Assembly (NCBI RefSeq): GCF_900110035.1
Contig: NZ_FOCF01000003.1
Location: forward strand, 186,001 to 250,000
Direction: 5' to 3'
Origin: Sphingomonas gellani
GTDB taxonomy: Bacteria; Pseudomonadota; Alphaproteobacteria; Sphingomonadales; Sphingomonadaceae
DNA length: 64,000 nucleotides
The notes below the pieces were generated by a model. The model worked only from the letters and a program-made list of their open reading frames with translations. It did no database searches and was not told where the DNA came from. Made by a program: the position numbers and the translations under genes. Below are positions 47,346 through 55,256 of the stretch, piece by piece. Position 1 is the first letter of the stretch; each line of letters opens with the position of its first letter.

Positions 47346-49030
47346 TTGGCCTCCGCCTTGATCATGTCGCGTACCGCCAAGGCCGCACGCGACGGATTGT
47401 CGCGGGTGAAGCCGCGCACGGCGCCGATCCGCTCGTCATAGCTGCGGCCGCTGCCGATCTGGTCCAGGCTGACCGGGCCGGCGGGAACGGCCACGCCGTC
47501 CTCGTCCACCGTGGGTCCGGGCAGCGCGGCGGCGGCGGCATCCGCCTCCTCCTTTTCCTTCTTCTTGGTCATCGCCTTGACCAGCGGGCGCACGCCCATC
47601 AGCAGCACCATCAGCGCGATCACCAGGGCGGTGGCGTTGCGGGCCAGCACCGGCAGCCAGCTGTTGTCGTACCATTTGGGACCGGCCGCGGTGTCGGTCA
47701 TGTCGGCGAACTTGCGACTGATGACGGTGACCGTGTCGCCGCGGCTCTGGTCGAAGCCGACCGCGCTCTTCACCAGGTCGGTGATCTGGGTGATCTCCGC
47801 CGGCGTGCGCTTGGCCCCCTTGTCCGGATCGCGCAGCAGCACGGCGACGGACAGCCGCTTGGTGCCGCCGGGCGCGGCGCGGGTCACGGACACTTCCTTG
47901 CCCAGGTCATAGGCGCGCTGGAAGCTGTCGCTCTGCTTGTCCGGGTTGACGCCCTGGCCACCGGCGACCGGCGCCGTGTCGGCGGCGGGTGCGCCGGACG
48001 TGCCATTGGCGGGCTGCGGCTTGGACAGGGTGCTGGCGGGCGGCGGCGTGTTGCTCAGCGCACCGGGGATGCCGCCGGGGGCGCCGGCGCCGTCCTTCTG
48101 GTTGCCGGTCCAGTTGCCCGTCTCGGCGCGCAGCGTGCCCTGCTTGTCATAGCTTTCGCGGGTCGCCTGCGTTTCGTCCAGGTTGACGTCGGCCTGCACC
48201 TCGGCGGTGAAGTTGCCGGCGCCCACCAGCGGGGTCAGCAGGCCGTTCAGTTGCAGGCGGACCTTGTCCTCGACCTGACGCTGGATCTGCAGGCGCTTGT
48301 CGCCGTCCGACACGCCCGCGCCGCCCGGCTTCGACAACAGCGCGCCGAGCTGGTCGACCACCGTCACGTCGTCGGGCTTCATGCCCGGCACGGACGAGGC
48401 GGTCAGGTTGATGATCGACTGAACCTGCGCGTCGGACAGCGATCGGCCGCCCTGCAGCTTCAGCACCACCGATGCGGAGGGCGAGGCGTTGTCGCGCACG
48501 AACACGGAGCTTTCGGGCATCGCCAGATGGACGCGCGCCTCCGCCACCGCGTCGATCTCCTCGATCGAGCGCGCCAGCTCGGTTTCGCGCGCCTGGCGCA
48601 GCCGCTCGCCCTCGACCGCACGGGACACGCCCATCGGCAGCTGGTCGAGGATGGCGTAACCGCCCGGCGCCTGTTTCGGCAGGCCCTGGCCGGCGAGCAG
48701 CATACGTGCGCGGGAGAAATCCTCCTCGTTCACGGTCAGCGCGCCGGTGGAATCGTTGATGCGGCTCTTGATGCCTGCCTGCGTCAGCGCGGAGGACACC
48801 GCCTGCTTGTCGGCGTCGGTCATCCCCTCGAACAGCGTCTTCTGCGTGGGCGTCGACAGCATCGCCCAGGCCAGCGCCGCGGCGCCGATCAGGCCGATCA
48901 TCAGCGCCATGGGCAGGCTGCGCCGCACGGCGGGTTGCGCCATGAAGCCCTTGATCTGGAGAAGGGGGTTGGCGAACCGCTCGGGCAGGGCGCCGGAGCC
49001 GGGGGTCACGGTTGCGAGGGCGTTCGACAT
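47342..49030 (-). CDS. fliF: flagellar MS-ring protein FliF
   Basis: 562 residues. TM1 near residue 42 (ALMIGLIGAAALAWAMLSTP), ring-building motifs (ARMLLAGQGLPKQAPGGYAI, KLQGGRSLSDAQVQSIINLT) and TM2 near 455 (ATALVIALMVLLMGVRPLVK). The cytosolic C-terminus that binds FliG ends AALAVRDMIKAEAK. Base of the motor; follows fliE after six bases. Confidence 0.96.
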   Translation of the reverse strand: MSNALATVTPGSGALPERFANPLLQIKGFMAQPAVRRSLPMALMIGLIGAAALAWAMLSTPTQKTLFEGMTDADKQAVSSALTQAGIKSRINDSTGALTVNEEDFSRARMLLAGQGLPKQAPGGYAILDQLPMGVSRAVEGERLRQARETELARSIEEIDAVAEARVHLAMPESSVFVRDNASPSASVVLKLQGGRSLSDAQVQSIINLTASSVPGMKPDDVTVVDQLGALLSKPGGAGVSDGDKRLQIQRQVEDKVRLQLNGLLTPLVGAGNFTAEVQADVNLDETQATRESYDKQGTLRAETGNWTGNQKDGAGAPGGIPGALSNTPPPASTLSKPQPANGTSGAPAADTAPVAGGQGVNPDKQSDSFQRAYDLGKEVSVTRAAPGGTKRLSVAVLLRDPDKGAKRTPAEITQITDLVKSAVGFDQSRGDTVTVISRKFADMTDTAAGPKWYDNSWLPVLARNATALVIALMVLLMGVRPLVKAMTKKKEKEEADAAAAALPGPTVDEDGVAVPAGPVSLDQIGSGRSYDERIGAVRGFTRDNPSRAALAVRDMIKAEAK

Positions 49031-49036
49031 GGCGCG

Positions 49037-49399
49037 TTACACCGGCATGCTCATGATGTCCTTGTAGGCGGACAAGAGCTTGTTTCTGACTTGCAGCGTG
49101 GCTTCGAAGCCGACGCTGGCCTGCTGGCGGGCGAGCATCACCTTGGCGATGTCGACCGTTTCGCCGCGTTCATAGGCTTCGGACAGCTTCGACGCCTGGT
49201 TCTGGCCGTCGTTCACCGTCTTCAGCGCGTCCGACAGGCTGTCGGCGAAGTTGGCGGGCTTTGCCTGGTCCGGCGCGGACACGTTGCCGGCCGGGGCCGC
49301 GGCACCGGCGCGCGACAGCGCCGCGTTGCGGTCCAGGATCTGCTGGCGCAGTTGCATGACGCGATCGATCCCCATCGCGCCGCCGATCGCGGCGGTCAT
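49037..49399 (-). CDS. fliE: flagellar basal-body protein FliE
   Basis: 120 residues. The C-terminal FliE helix pair is clear (FADSLSDALKTVNDGQNQAS, VMLARQQASVGFEATLQVRN). It joins the MS ring to the rod. The start ATG at 49399 overlaps the stop of the sigma-54 activator gene (ATGA), tying regulator and basal-body operon together. Confidence 0.93.
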   Translation of the reverse strand: MTAAIGGAMGIDRVMQLRQQILDRNAALSRAGAAAPAGNVSAPDQAKPANFADSLSDALKTVNDGQNQASKLSEAYERGETVDIAKVMLARQQASVGFEATLQVRNKLLSAYKDIMSMPV

Positions 49400-50682
49400 G
49401 CGCCGATCGCCCAGCTACGCGGTGCGTCGATCTGCTCACCCTGCTCGCGTGCCTTGGCCAGGCGATAGCGCAGCGTGCGCTCCGAGATGCCCAGGCGGCG
49501 CGCGGTCTCGATCCGGCTGCCGCCGCACTGGCGCAGCGTTTCGCGGATCGCGGCGAACTCGCTCATCTGCACGACCTTGCCCAGCGTCGCGGGGGCGGCG
49601 GGTTCGTCGTTGGCGTGGATCGGTGCCGTCGGCGCGGTGGCGGCGATCGGACGGTCGAAATGGATGTGGCTCGCCTCGATCCGGTCGCCCGCGGCGAACA
49701 GCAGCGCGCGCTGGATCACGTTCTCCAGCTCGCGCACGTTGCCGGGCCAGCTGTGCTCGGTCAGCGTCTCGATCGCCTCGACCGTCGGCCAGGGCACGAC
49801 CGACCGGTTGCCGGCATGCCGCAGGATCATGGTCGCGGCGAGGGCGGGGATGTCCTGCGGCCGGTCGACCAGCGCGCGGGTGGACAGCGGGAACACCGAC
49901 AGGCGGTAGTAGAGATCGGCGCGGAAGCGGCCGGCGGCGACCTCCGCCTGCAGGTCGCGATTGGCGGCGGCGACGACGCGGACATCGACCGACACCGGCT
50001 GGGTCGCGCCGATCGGCACCACCTCGCGCTCCTGAAGCACGCGCAACAGCTTGGCCTGGAGCGACAGCGGCATTTCCGCGATCTCGTCGAGCAGGATGGT
50101 GCCGCCATGCGCGGCGCGGAAAAAGCCCTCGCCACCCGAGGACGCACCGGTGAACGCGCCCTTCTGGTGGCCGAACAGCATCGCCTCCAGCATCGATTCG
50201 GGCAGGGCGGCGCAGTTGATGGCGATGAAGGGACCCTCGGCGCGCGGCGACATGCGGTGGATGGTGCGGGCCAGCACTTCCTTGCCGGTACCGGTCGGGC
50301 CGCCGATCAGCACGGTGATGTCCGCCTGCGCCACCCGCTCGGCCAGCGCCAGCAGGGCCATGCTCTCCGGATCGGCGGCAGTGGGGGCGTCGGGACCAGC
50401 GACCAGCGCGCGGACGAAGGCGTTGCCGATCGCGCCGGACGCGGAGTCGAAGCCGATGCGCGCGGCGCGGCTGTCGGTCGCCGGCTCGAACCGGTCGCCG
50501 CCATCGGCCAGCACCAGCGTGCGCGCGGGGATCGCCACCGGCTCACCCTCGGCGACCAGGATCGTGTCGCCCGGCAGCACCGGCGCGCCGGGCTGGGCCA
50601 GCGTCAGGCCGGCAGCGCGCAGCGACGACAGCAGCGCGTAGCGGCGCTTTGCGATGTCGGGAGAGGCGTGAATCGACGGCAT
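49396..50682 (-). CDS. sigma-54-dependent flagellar activator (FleQ/FlbD-like)
   Basis: 428 residues from ATG 50682. The AAA+ core is intact: Walker [10 protein letters not shown] (127-135), GAFTGA loop (175-180) that touches sigma-54, Walker [12 protein letters not shown] (~194-204) and the arginine finger region. The C-terminal Fis-type HTH is around 400-424 ([20 protein letters not shown]). The first ~100 residues lack the Asp pocket of a response-regulator receiver. It heads the fliE-flhB run. Its presumed binding sites lie beside its own gene, before fliC1 and in the motA-flgB gap. Confidence 0.9.
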   Translation of the reverse strand: MPSIHASPDIAKRRYALLSSLRAAGLTLAQPGAPVLPGDTILVAEGEPVAIPARTLVLADGGDRFEPATDSRAARIGFDSASGAIGNAFVRALVAGPDAPTAADPESMALLALAERVAQADITVLIGGPTGTGKEVLARTIHRMSPRAEGPFIAINCAALPESMLEAMLFGHQKGAFTGASSGGEGFFRAAHGGTILLDEIAEMPLSLQAKLLRVLQEREVVPIGATQPVSVDVRVVAAANRDLQAEVAAGRFRADLYYRLSVFPLSTRALVDRPQDIPALAATMILRHAGNRSVVPWPTVEAIETLTEHSWPGNVRELENVIQRALLFAAGDRIEASHIHFDRPIAATAPTAPIHANDEPAAPATLGKVVQMSEFAAIRETLRQCGGSRIETARRLGISERTLRYRLAKAREQGEQIDAPRSWAIGA

Positions 50683-50747
50683 GGAAGTTCCTCTGTTCGG
50701 GCACGCTTTTGCCGGTCGGCTAGTAAACGCGCGGTAAACCCGAGCGC

Positions 50748-50757
50748 TTGCCGGCAA
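50748..50757. promoter_or_regulatory. palindrome TTGCCGGCAA, presumed activator site
   Basis: Perfect 10-base palindrome 66 bases before the activator start codon. Its half-site is the same CCGGCAA found repeatedly before fliC1 and flgB, so the activator may control its own gene. Confidence 0.5.
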
Positions 50758-50856
50758 ATATTTTCCGGGCGCGCCACGCGCCCTCGCGAGTGCCCGCATC
50801 GCGCGCGCCTACACACGCGGGCATCGCGCCCGATCGCGCGCGAGGAACCGGGCCAA

Positions 50857-50885
50857 ACCGGCAAGCGACCGGCAACAACCGGCAA
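50857..50885 (+). promoter_or_regulatory. three phased ACCGGCAA repeats upstream of fliC1
   Basis: ACCGGCAA occurs at 50857, 50868 and 50878. The intervals of 11 and 10 bases place them on one DNA face. A fourth weaker copy, ACCGGCTA, begins at 50899 and runs into the sigma-28 -35 box. Likely an activator or repressor array acting on fliC1, or on the divergent regulator gene. Confidence 0.55.
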
Positions 50886-50904
50886 AAAATGTTCGGTGAC
50901 CGGC

Positions 50905-50931
50905 TAAAACCTGCCGGCCTGCCGCCGTTAC
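50905..50931 (+). promoter_or_regulatory. sigma-28 promoter of fliC1
   Basis: TAAA (50905-50908), 15 bases, then GCCGTTAC (50924-50931), giving a leader of about 60 bases to the ATG at 51000. The enteric consensus is TAAA-N15-GCCGATAA. Confidence 0.75.
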
Positions 50932-50999
50932 TCCACTTGGCGGCTCGGCGGTCCTGACACGGATCGAAGGGGGGATCGCCGGACCGAAGGAGATTTGAA

Positions 51000-51860
51000 A
51001 TGACCGTTATCGCCAGCAACGTCAGCGCTCTGCGCGCCACCAACGCCTCCACCAGCGCTTCCATGGCGCTCCAGACCTCGATGCAGCGTCTGTCGACCGG
51101 CAAGCGCATCAACTCCGCGAAGGACGACGCCGCCGGCCTGGCGATCGCCGCCTCGATGACCTCGCAGATCAAGGGCATGGCTCAGGGCATCCGCAACTCG
51201 AACGACGGCATCTCGATGGCGCAGACCGCCGAAGGCGCGCTGGACGAGGTCAGCAACATGCTGCAGCGCATCCGCGAACTGTCGGTTCAGTCGGCGAACG
51301 GCACCTATTCCGACACGGACAAGGCGAACATCACCTCCGAGCAGCGCGCTCTGACCGACCAGATCACCTCGGTGGTCAAGAACACCAACTTCAACGGCAA
51401 GCAGCTGTTCGACGCCGCCAGCTCGGTCGACATCCAGACCGGCTCGACGACCAGCGACAAGGTTTCGATCAACCTGCGCGACCTGACCGCGACCTATGCG
51501 GCGGGCACCGGCGGCGCGGCCGACACCGGTTCCAAGCTGTCGGCGGTGGTGGACTTCACCGCCACGGGTACGGCGACCACGGTCAAGTCGGTTGCGCTGG
51601 ATGACGTCGACGGCGCCATCAAGGATTTGTCGAACATCCGTGCCGGCCTGGGTGCGACGCAGAACCGGCTCCAGTCGGCGGTGAACAACTCCACCAGCAC
51701 GATGACCAACCTGACCGACGCGCGCAGCCGGATCGAGGACACGGACTTCTCCGAAGAGACGACCGCTCTCGCCAAGGCGCAGATCCTGAGCCAGGCGTCG
51801 ACCGCGATGCTCGCCCAGGCGAACCAGTCGACCCAGGGTGTGCTGAAGCTGCTCTCGTAA
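51000..51860 (+). CDS. fliC: flagellin, first copy
   Basis: 286 residues. N-terminal D0/D1 helix: [20 protein letters not shown], then [21 protein letters not shown]-terminal D0/D1: [41 protein letters not shown] short variable centre of ~70 residues makes this a compact flagellin, as in other alphaproteobacteria. Strong ribosome site GAAGGAG ahead of the ATG. Followed by a double hairpin terminator and a second flagellin gene. Confidence 0.96.
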   Translation: MTVIASNVSALRATNASTSASMALQTSMQRLSTGKRINSAKDDAAGLAIAASMTSQIKGMAQGIRNSNDGISMAQTAEGALDEVSNMLQRIRELSVQSANGTYSDTDKANITSEQRALTDQITSVVKNTNFNGKQLFDAASSVDIQTGSTTSDKVSINLRDLTATYAAGTGGAADTGSKLSAVVDFTATGTATTVKSVALDDVDGAIKDLSNIRAGLGATQNRLQSAVNNSTSTMTNLTDARSRIEDTDFSEETTALAKAQILSQASTAMLAQANQSTQGVLKLLS

Positions 51861-51906
51861 GGGCCAAGGCGCCCGCCATCTCCCCCCCGATCGGCGGGGG
51901 CAAGGA

Positions 51907-51967
51907 CCCCCGGCAGCCACCGCTGCCGGGGGATCCTCCCGAAAAATTTTCGGGGGGCGTCTTTTTT
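51907..51967 (+). terminator. intrinsic terminator after fliC1
   Basis: CCCCCGGCAG 51907-51916 pairs with CTGCCGGGGG 51923-51932 (10 bp, six-base loop). A second hairpin, CCCGAAAA with TTTTCGGG at 51938-51954, is followed by TTTTTT at 51962-51967. Confidence 0.85.
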
Positions 51968-51971
51968 CGTC

Positions 51972-51998
51972 TAAAGTCCGTCGAGGACGTGTCGTTAT
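51972..51998 (+). promoter_or_regulatory. sigma-28 promoter of fliC2
   Basis: TAAA (51972-51975), 15 bases, then GTCGTTAT (51991-51998), about 68 bases before the ATG at 52066. It begins four bases after the fliC1 terminator T run, so the second flagellin is independently transcribed. Confidence 0.7.
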
Positions 51999-52065
51999 CC
52001 CTGCTGGCAGCTCGGCCTTCGCCAATTGGGGGCGGCGGAGAGCTCCATGACATGGAGACACGACC

Positions 52066-52893
52066 ATGACGGTTATCGCTAGCAATATCGCCGCGCTTCG
52101 CGCCGGCAATGCGTCGACCATGGCGCAGACCGCGCTGTCCACTTCGATGGAACGCCTGTCCACGGGCAAGCGCATCAATTCGGCCAAGGACGACGCCGCC
52201 GGCCTCGCCATCGCCGCATCCATGACCGCACAGGTGCGCGGCATGAACCAGGGCGTCCGCAACGCCAATGACGGCATCTCCATGGCGCAGACCGCCGAAG
52301 GTGCGCTGGACGAGGTGAGCAACATGCTCCAGCGTATCCGCGAGCTGGGCGTGCAAAAGGCGAACGGCACCTATTCCACGACGGACGTCGCCAACATCAA
52401 GTCCGAACAGGACGCGCTGGCCGCGCAGATCGTCACCATCGTCGCCAACACGTCCTTCAACGGCAAGAACCTGCTCGATGGCAGCGCCGGCACCGTGCAG
52501 ATCCAGGCGGGCGCGAATGCGTCCGATGCGATCGACATGACGCTGGGCGACCTGAAGACCGACACCGACATGGGCAACGTGATCGACACCAGCGGCGCCA
52601 CGCCTGTGGTGAAGGCAACCGCGACGCTGGATCAGTTCGACAAGGCCATCGGCAAGGTCGCCAACGTCCGCGCCGCGCTGGGCGCGACGCAGAACCGGCT
52701 CCAGTCGGCGGTCAACAACCTGACCAGCAACGCCACCAACCTGGCCGACGCGCGCAGCCGCATCGAGGACACCGACTTTTCGGCGGAAACCACCGCGCTC
52801 GCCAAGGCGCAGATCCTTTCACAGGCGTCCACCGCGATGCTGGCCCAGGCCAACCAGTCGCAGCAGGGCGTGCTCAAGCTCCTCGGGTCGTAA
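52066..52893 (+). CDS. flagellin, second copy
   Basis: 275 residues. The conserved ends are close to the first copy ([40 protein letters not shown]), while the centre differs ([20 protein letters not shown], and a different D1 distal part). It ends QGVLKLLGS. It is probably a co-assembled minor or alternative filament protein. It has its own sigma-28 promoter and terminator. A tandem duplication that has since diverged. Confidence 0.95.
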   Translation: MTVIASNIAALRAGNASTMAQTALSTSMERLSTGKRINSAKDDAAGLAIAASMTAQVRGMNQGVRNANDGISMAQTAEGALDEVSNMLQRIRELGVQKANGTYSTTDVANIKSEQDALAAQIVTIVANTSFNGKNLLDGSAGTVQIQAGANASDAIDMTLGDLKTDTDMGNVIDTSGATPVVKATATLDQFDKAIGKVANVRAALGATQNRLQSAVNNLTSNATNLADARSRIEDTDFSAETTALAKAQILSQASTAMLAQANQSQQGVLKLLGS

Positions 52894-52918
52894 CGGGCTC
52901 GAGGCTCCCCGGCTTCTT

Positions 52919-53021
52919 GCCCCCAACTCGTGAAGCTGGGGGCGACCGGTTCGCCGTGCAGGCGGACATGCGTCGAACGACGAACCCCGGCGGCGCCCGA
53001 AAAGGCACCGCCGGGGCTTCT
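52919..53021 (+). terminator. hairpins after fliC2
   Basis: GCCCCCA 52919-52925 pairs with TGGGGGC 52937-52943. A stronger stem, CCCCGGCGG 52985-52993 with CCGCCGGGG 53008-53016, is followed by CTTCTC. The second is the more likely terminator; it stands 92 bases past the stop. Confidence 0.6.
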
Positions 53022-53059
53022 CGGCGTCACCGACCCCGCGAACGCGCCGTCAGCACACT

Positions 53060-53641
53060 CTATATATCGCGACACTCTATATACTGTCGGATCGTGGGCC
53101 CGAGGGCCGCGACCAGATCGTCCGCCGACAGCGCCTCCACCGCAGGGATGCGCGCGACGTAGCGGGAAAAGGCGATGCCCAGCAGCTGCGACGCGATCAG
53201 CGCGGCACTGCGTTCGGGTCGTGACACGCCGGCGATGCGCCGCACCGTCGCCAACACCTGTTCATCGAACATCGCGACAAGCGCCAGTCGCGCGGCCTCA
53301 TGACTGACCGACGCTCTCAATAGCGCCTGCAAGCGACCGCCCGTGCCGGGGCCCTCCCACAGATCGACGAAATGGCGAGCGAGTGCCGGGCTGATCGAGT
53401 CCCGCTCCAGCGTCGTGACGTCGGGCAGGCCCAGGTCGATCCTGGCGGCCAGCGCGAACAGGTGTTCCTTCGTGCCGTAATAGCGGGTGATCATGGACGG
53501 GTGCACCGCCGCCTCTGCCGCGACCAGGCGCACCGTGGCACGCTCATATCCCTCGCGCGCGAAGACCAGGCGCGCCGCCTCGAGGATCCGGTCGCGCGTC
53601 GGTTGCGATCGCGGCGGGGTGGCGGTCGGGACATCCGTCAT
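53060..53641 (-). CDS. TetR-family repressor
   Basis: 193 residues from ATG 53641. The HTH domain is RDRILEAARLVFAREGYERA, TVRLVAAEAAVHPSMITRYY, GTKEHLFALA, as in TetR proteins. The C-terminal ligand domain (TetR_C, RLQALLRASVSHEAARLALV) is unlike the QacR or AcrR types I know. It is divergent from the HXXEE gene with a palindromic operator between. It is unlikely to be a flagellar gene despite its place. Confidence 0.88.
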   Translation of the reverse strand: MTDVPTATPPRSQPTRDRILEAARLVFAREGYERATVRLVAAEAAVHPSMITRYYGTKEHLFALAARIDLGLPDVTTLERDSISPALARHFVDLWEGPGTGGRLQALLRASVSHEAARLALVAMFDEQVLATVRRIAGVSRPERSAALIASQLLGIAFSRYVARIPAVEALSADDLVAALGPTIRQYIECRDI

Positions 53642-53691
53642 GCCGGTCTCTGGTAGCAACCCCTGGGGTGCTTGCCAAACATGCAGACGAT

Positions 53692-53714
53692 TGTATGCAT
53701 ACAGATGTATGCAG
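53692..53714. promoter_or_regulatory. TetR operator between tetR and HXXEE gene
   Basis: TGTATGCATACA (53692-53703) is a perfect 12-base palindrome, followed by a further TGTATGCA (53706-53713). It overlaps a possible promoter TTGCCA (53672-53677)-N16-TATGCA (53694-53699) for the HXXEE gene. The site would allow repression of both genes. Confidence 0.65.
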
Positions 53715-53728
53715 TAGGAGGCGCAAAG

Positions 53729-54403
53729 ATGGAGAGCATCCCGGACACGTCGGCTCCATGCGCGGCCGAGATCGTCGTCGCATCGGCGTCGGTGCTGGCG
53801 GCCTGCGCCGAGGGATGGATGCTGGTGGGGTGGCCGCCCGTGGTGATCGTCGGCGGGTCGGGGGCGATCGGCTTGCTGTTGTGGTTGCGGACCTACCGAC
53901 ATGGCCCGGTTTCCCCTGCGGTGATCCTGCCGCCCTTCCTGCTCACGGTCGCGATGCTGGAGGTGCACATGGCGGAGGAATATCTCGCCGGCTTCGCGCC
54001 AGCGATGAGCCGCCTTTTCGACATCGGCTGGACGGAACGGGGATTCCTGCTGGTGTTCGCCTTTGCCGGGCCGGCGATCTACGCGCTCACCGCGCTGGGG
54101 TTGTTCCGGGGCGTGCGACTGGCCGGCTTCGTCGCGGCGTTCATCTTCGTCGGACCTGGCGCGGCGGAGTTCACGCATTTCCTGTTTCCGCTGCTGACGC
54201 CCGCGATCGATCCCGATCTGTCGGCGACGATCACCCGGCAGGTCGCGGACGGGACGCTGGTCGCGGACATGGGCAACCACTGGATCGGCGTGACCGGGCG
54301 CTATTATTTTCCCGGACTCTATACGGCGGTGATGCCGATGGTTCCCGGCATTTGGGGCGTGGTGTCGACGCTGCGCGCGAAGCGTCGGGCGTCCTCCGGA
54401 TAA
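53729..54403 (+). CDS. HXXEE-domain membrane protein
   Basis: 224 residues from ATG 53729, which has a TAGGAGG site eight bases upstream; the longer frame from 53672 would cover the operator and is rejected. Several membrane helices with the motif HMAEE (LEVHMAEEYLAGF) and later His residues (FTHFLFP, GNHWIG), as in the HXXEE family of likely metal-dependent membrane enzymes. Function unknown. It forms a regulated unit with the divergent TetR gene, inserted between flagellin and fliA. Confidence 0.78.
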   Translation: MESIPDTSAPCAAEIVVASASVLAACAEGWMLVGWPPVVIVGGSGAIGLLLWLRTYRHGPVSPAVILPPFLLTVAMLEVHMAEEYLAGFAPAMSRLFDIGWTERGFLLVFAFAGPAIYALTALGLFRGVRLAGFVAAFIFVGPGAAEFTHFLFPLLTPAIDPDLSATITRQVADGTLVADMGNHWIGVTGRYYFPGLYTAVMPMVPGIWGVVSTLRAKRRASSG

Positions 54404-54416
54404 GCGTGCGGGGCTT

Positions 54417-55256
54417 TCAGGCCCGTTGCGCCAGCGCCTTTTTCAGCTTGGCATGCGCGGCGGATTTGATCTGGCACACGCGGGCCGCGCCGATGCCGAA
54501 CACCTGGCCGATCTCCTCCAGGTTCATCTCGTCCACATAATAGAGCTGGATCACCTGTGCCTCGCGTTCCGGCAGGGCGGCGATCGCGGCGATCAGCGCG
54601 TCGCGCATGTCGCCCTCCGCCAGCTGGTCGAACGCGTTGGGCGTGTCGTCGGCGAACCAGGGCATGTCGTCCTGGTACACGTCGTCGATCGAGTCGAAGC
54701 GCACCGCCTCCGCCGTTAGGTAATCGGTGCGCAGCTTTTCCAGGCTGACGCCCAGATGCGCGGCGACCGCCGCCTCGCTGGGTGCGCGGGCGGAACCCTG
54801 GCTGAGCGTGTTGACGGCGCGATGATACTCCTTGCGCCGGCGCATCGCACCGCGCGTGGTCGTCGCCTGACGGCGCAGCTCGTCGATCATCGCGCCGCGC
54901 AGGCGGGTGGAGATATATTGCTGGAACGTCACCTGGCCGCGATCCTCGAACCCGGACGCCGCCTCGACCAGCGCGACCAGGCCGACCTGCACCAGATCCT
55001 CCACATCGACCAGCGTCGACATGGACCCGTGGACGTGCCACGCGATCTTGCGCACCAGCGGCAGGTGCTGGCGGATCAGCGCCTCCCCCTCGCCACGCGG
55101 ACTCTGGCGCGGGCGATAGGTCAGCGGGGCGTCGGTTTCGGCAACCGTCACCGTCACCGGCGTCGCCGCCGCGGGCGCGAAGGAAACGGGAGCGGGAACG
55201 GGTCCGTTGAGGGGCTGGGCGTTGGCGAACGCGGCCTTCATGGGTTCGGCACTCAT
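54417..55256 (-). CDS. fliA: flagellar sigma factor FliA (sigma-28)
   Basis: 279 residues from ATG 55256, overlapping the flhA stop (ATGA). Region 2: LVRKIAWHVHGSMSTLVDVE, DLVQVGLVALVEAA, with RLRGAMIDELRRQ typical of FliA. Region 4: LPEREAQVIQLYYVDEMNLE, EIGQVFGIGAARVCQIKSAA. A ~45-residue Pro/Ala-rich N-terminal extension precedes region 2. It should read the four TAAA-N15-GYCGTTW sites and be held by FlgM. Confidence 0.95.
   Translation of the reverse strand: MSAEPMKAAFANAQPLNGPVPAPVSFAPAAATPVTVTVAETDAPLTYRPRQSPRGEGEALIRQHLPLVRKIAWHVHGSMSTLVDVEDLVQVGLVALVEAASGFEDRGQVTFQQYISTRLRGAMIDELRRQATTTRGAMRRRKEYHRAVNTLSQGSARAPSEAAVAAHLGVSLEKLRTDYLTAEAVRFDSIDDVYQDDMPWFADDTPNAFDQLAEGDMRDALIAAIAALPEREAQVIQLYYVDEMNLEEIGQVFGIGAARVCQIKSAAHAKLKKALAQRA

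Noticed and set aside
50936..50955. Possible sigma-54 site TTGGCGGCTCGGCGG before fliC1
   Set aside because: The -12 position has GT and not GC at the needed spacing.
52003..52030. Possible sigma-54 site before fliC2 (TGGCAGCTCGG...)
   Set aside because: The GG and GC elements are not 10 bases apart; the sigma-28 site nearby is a much better match.
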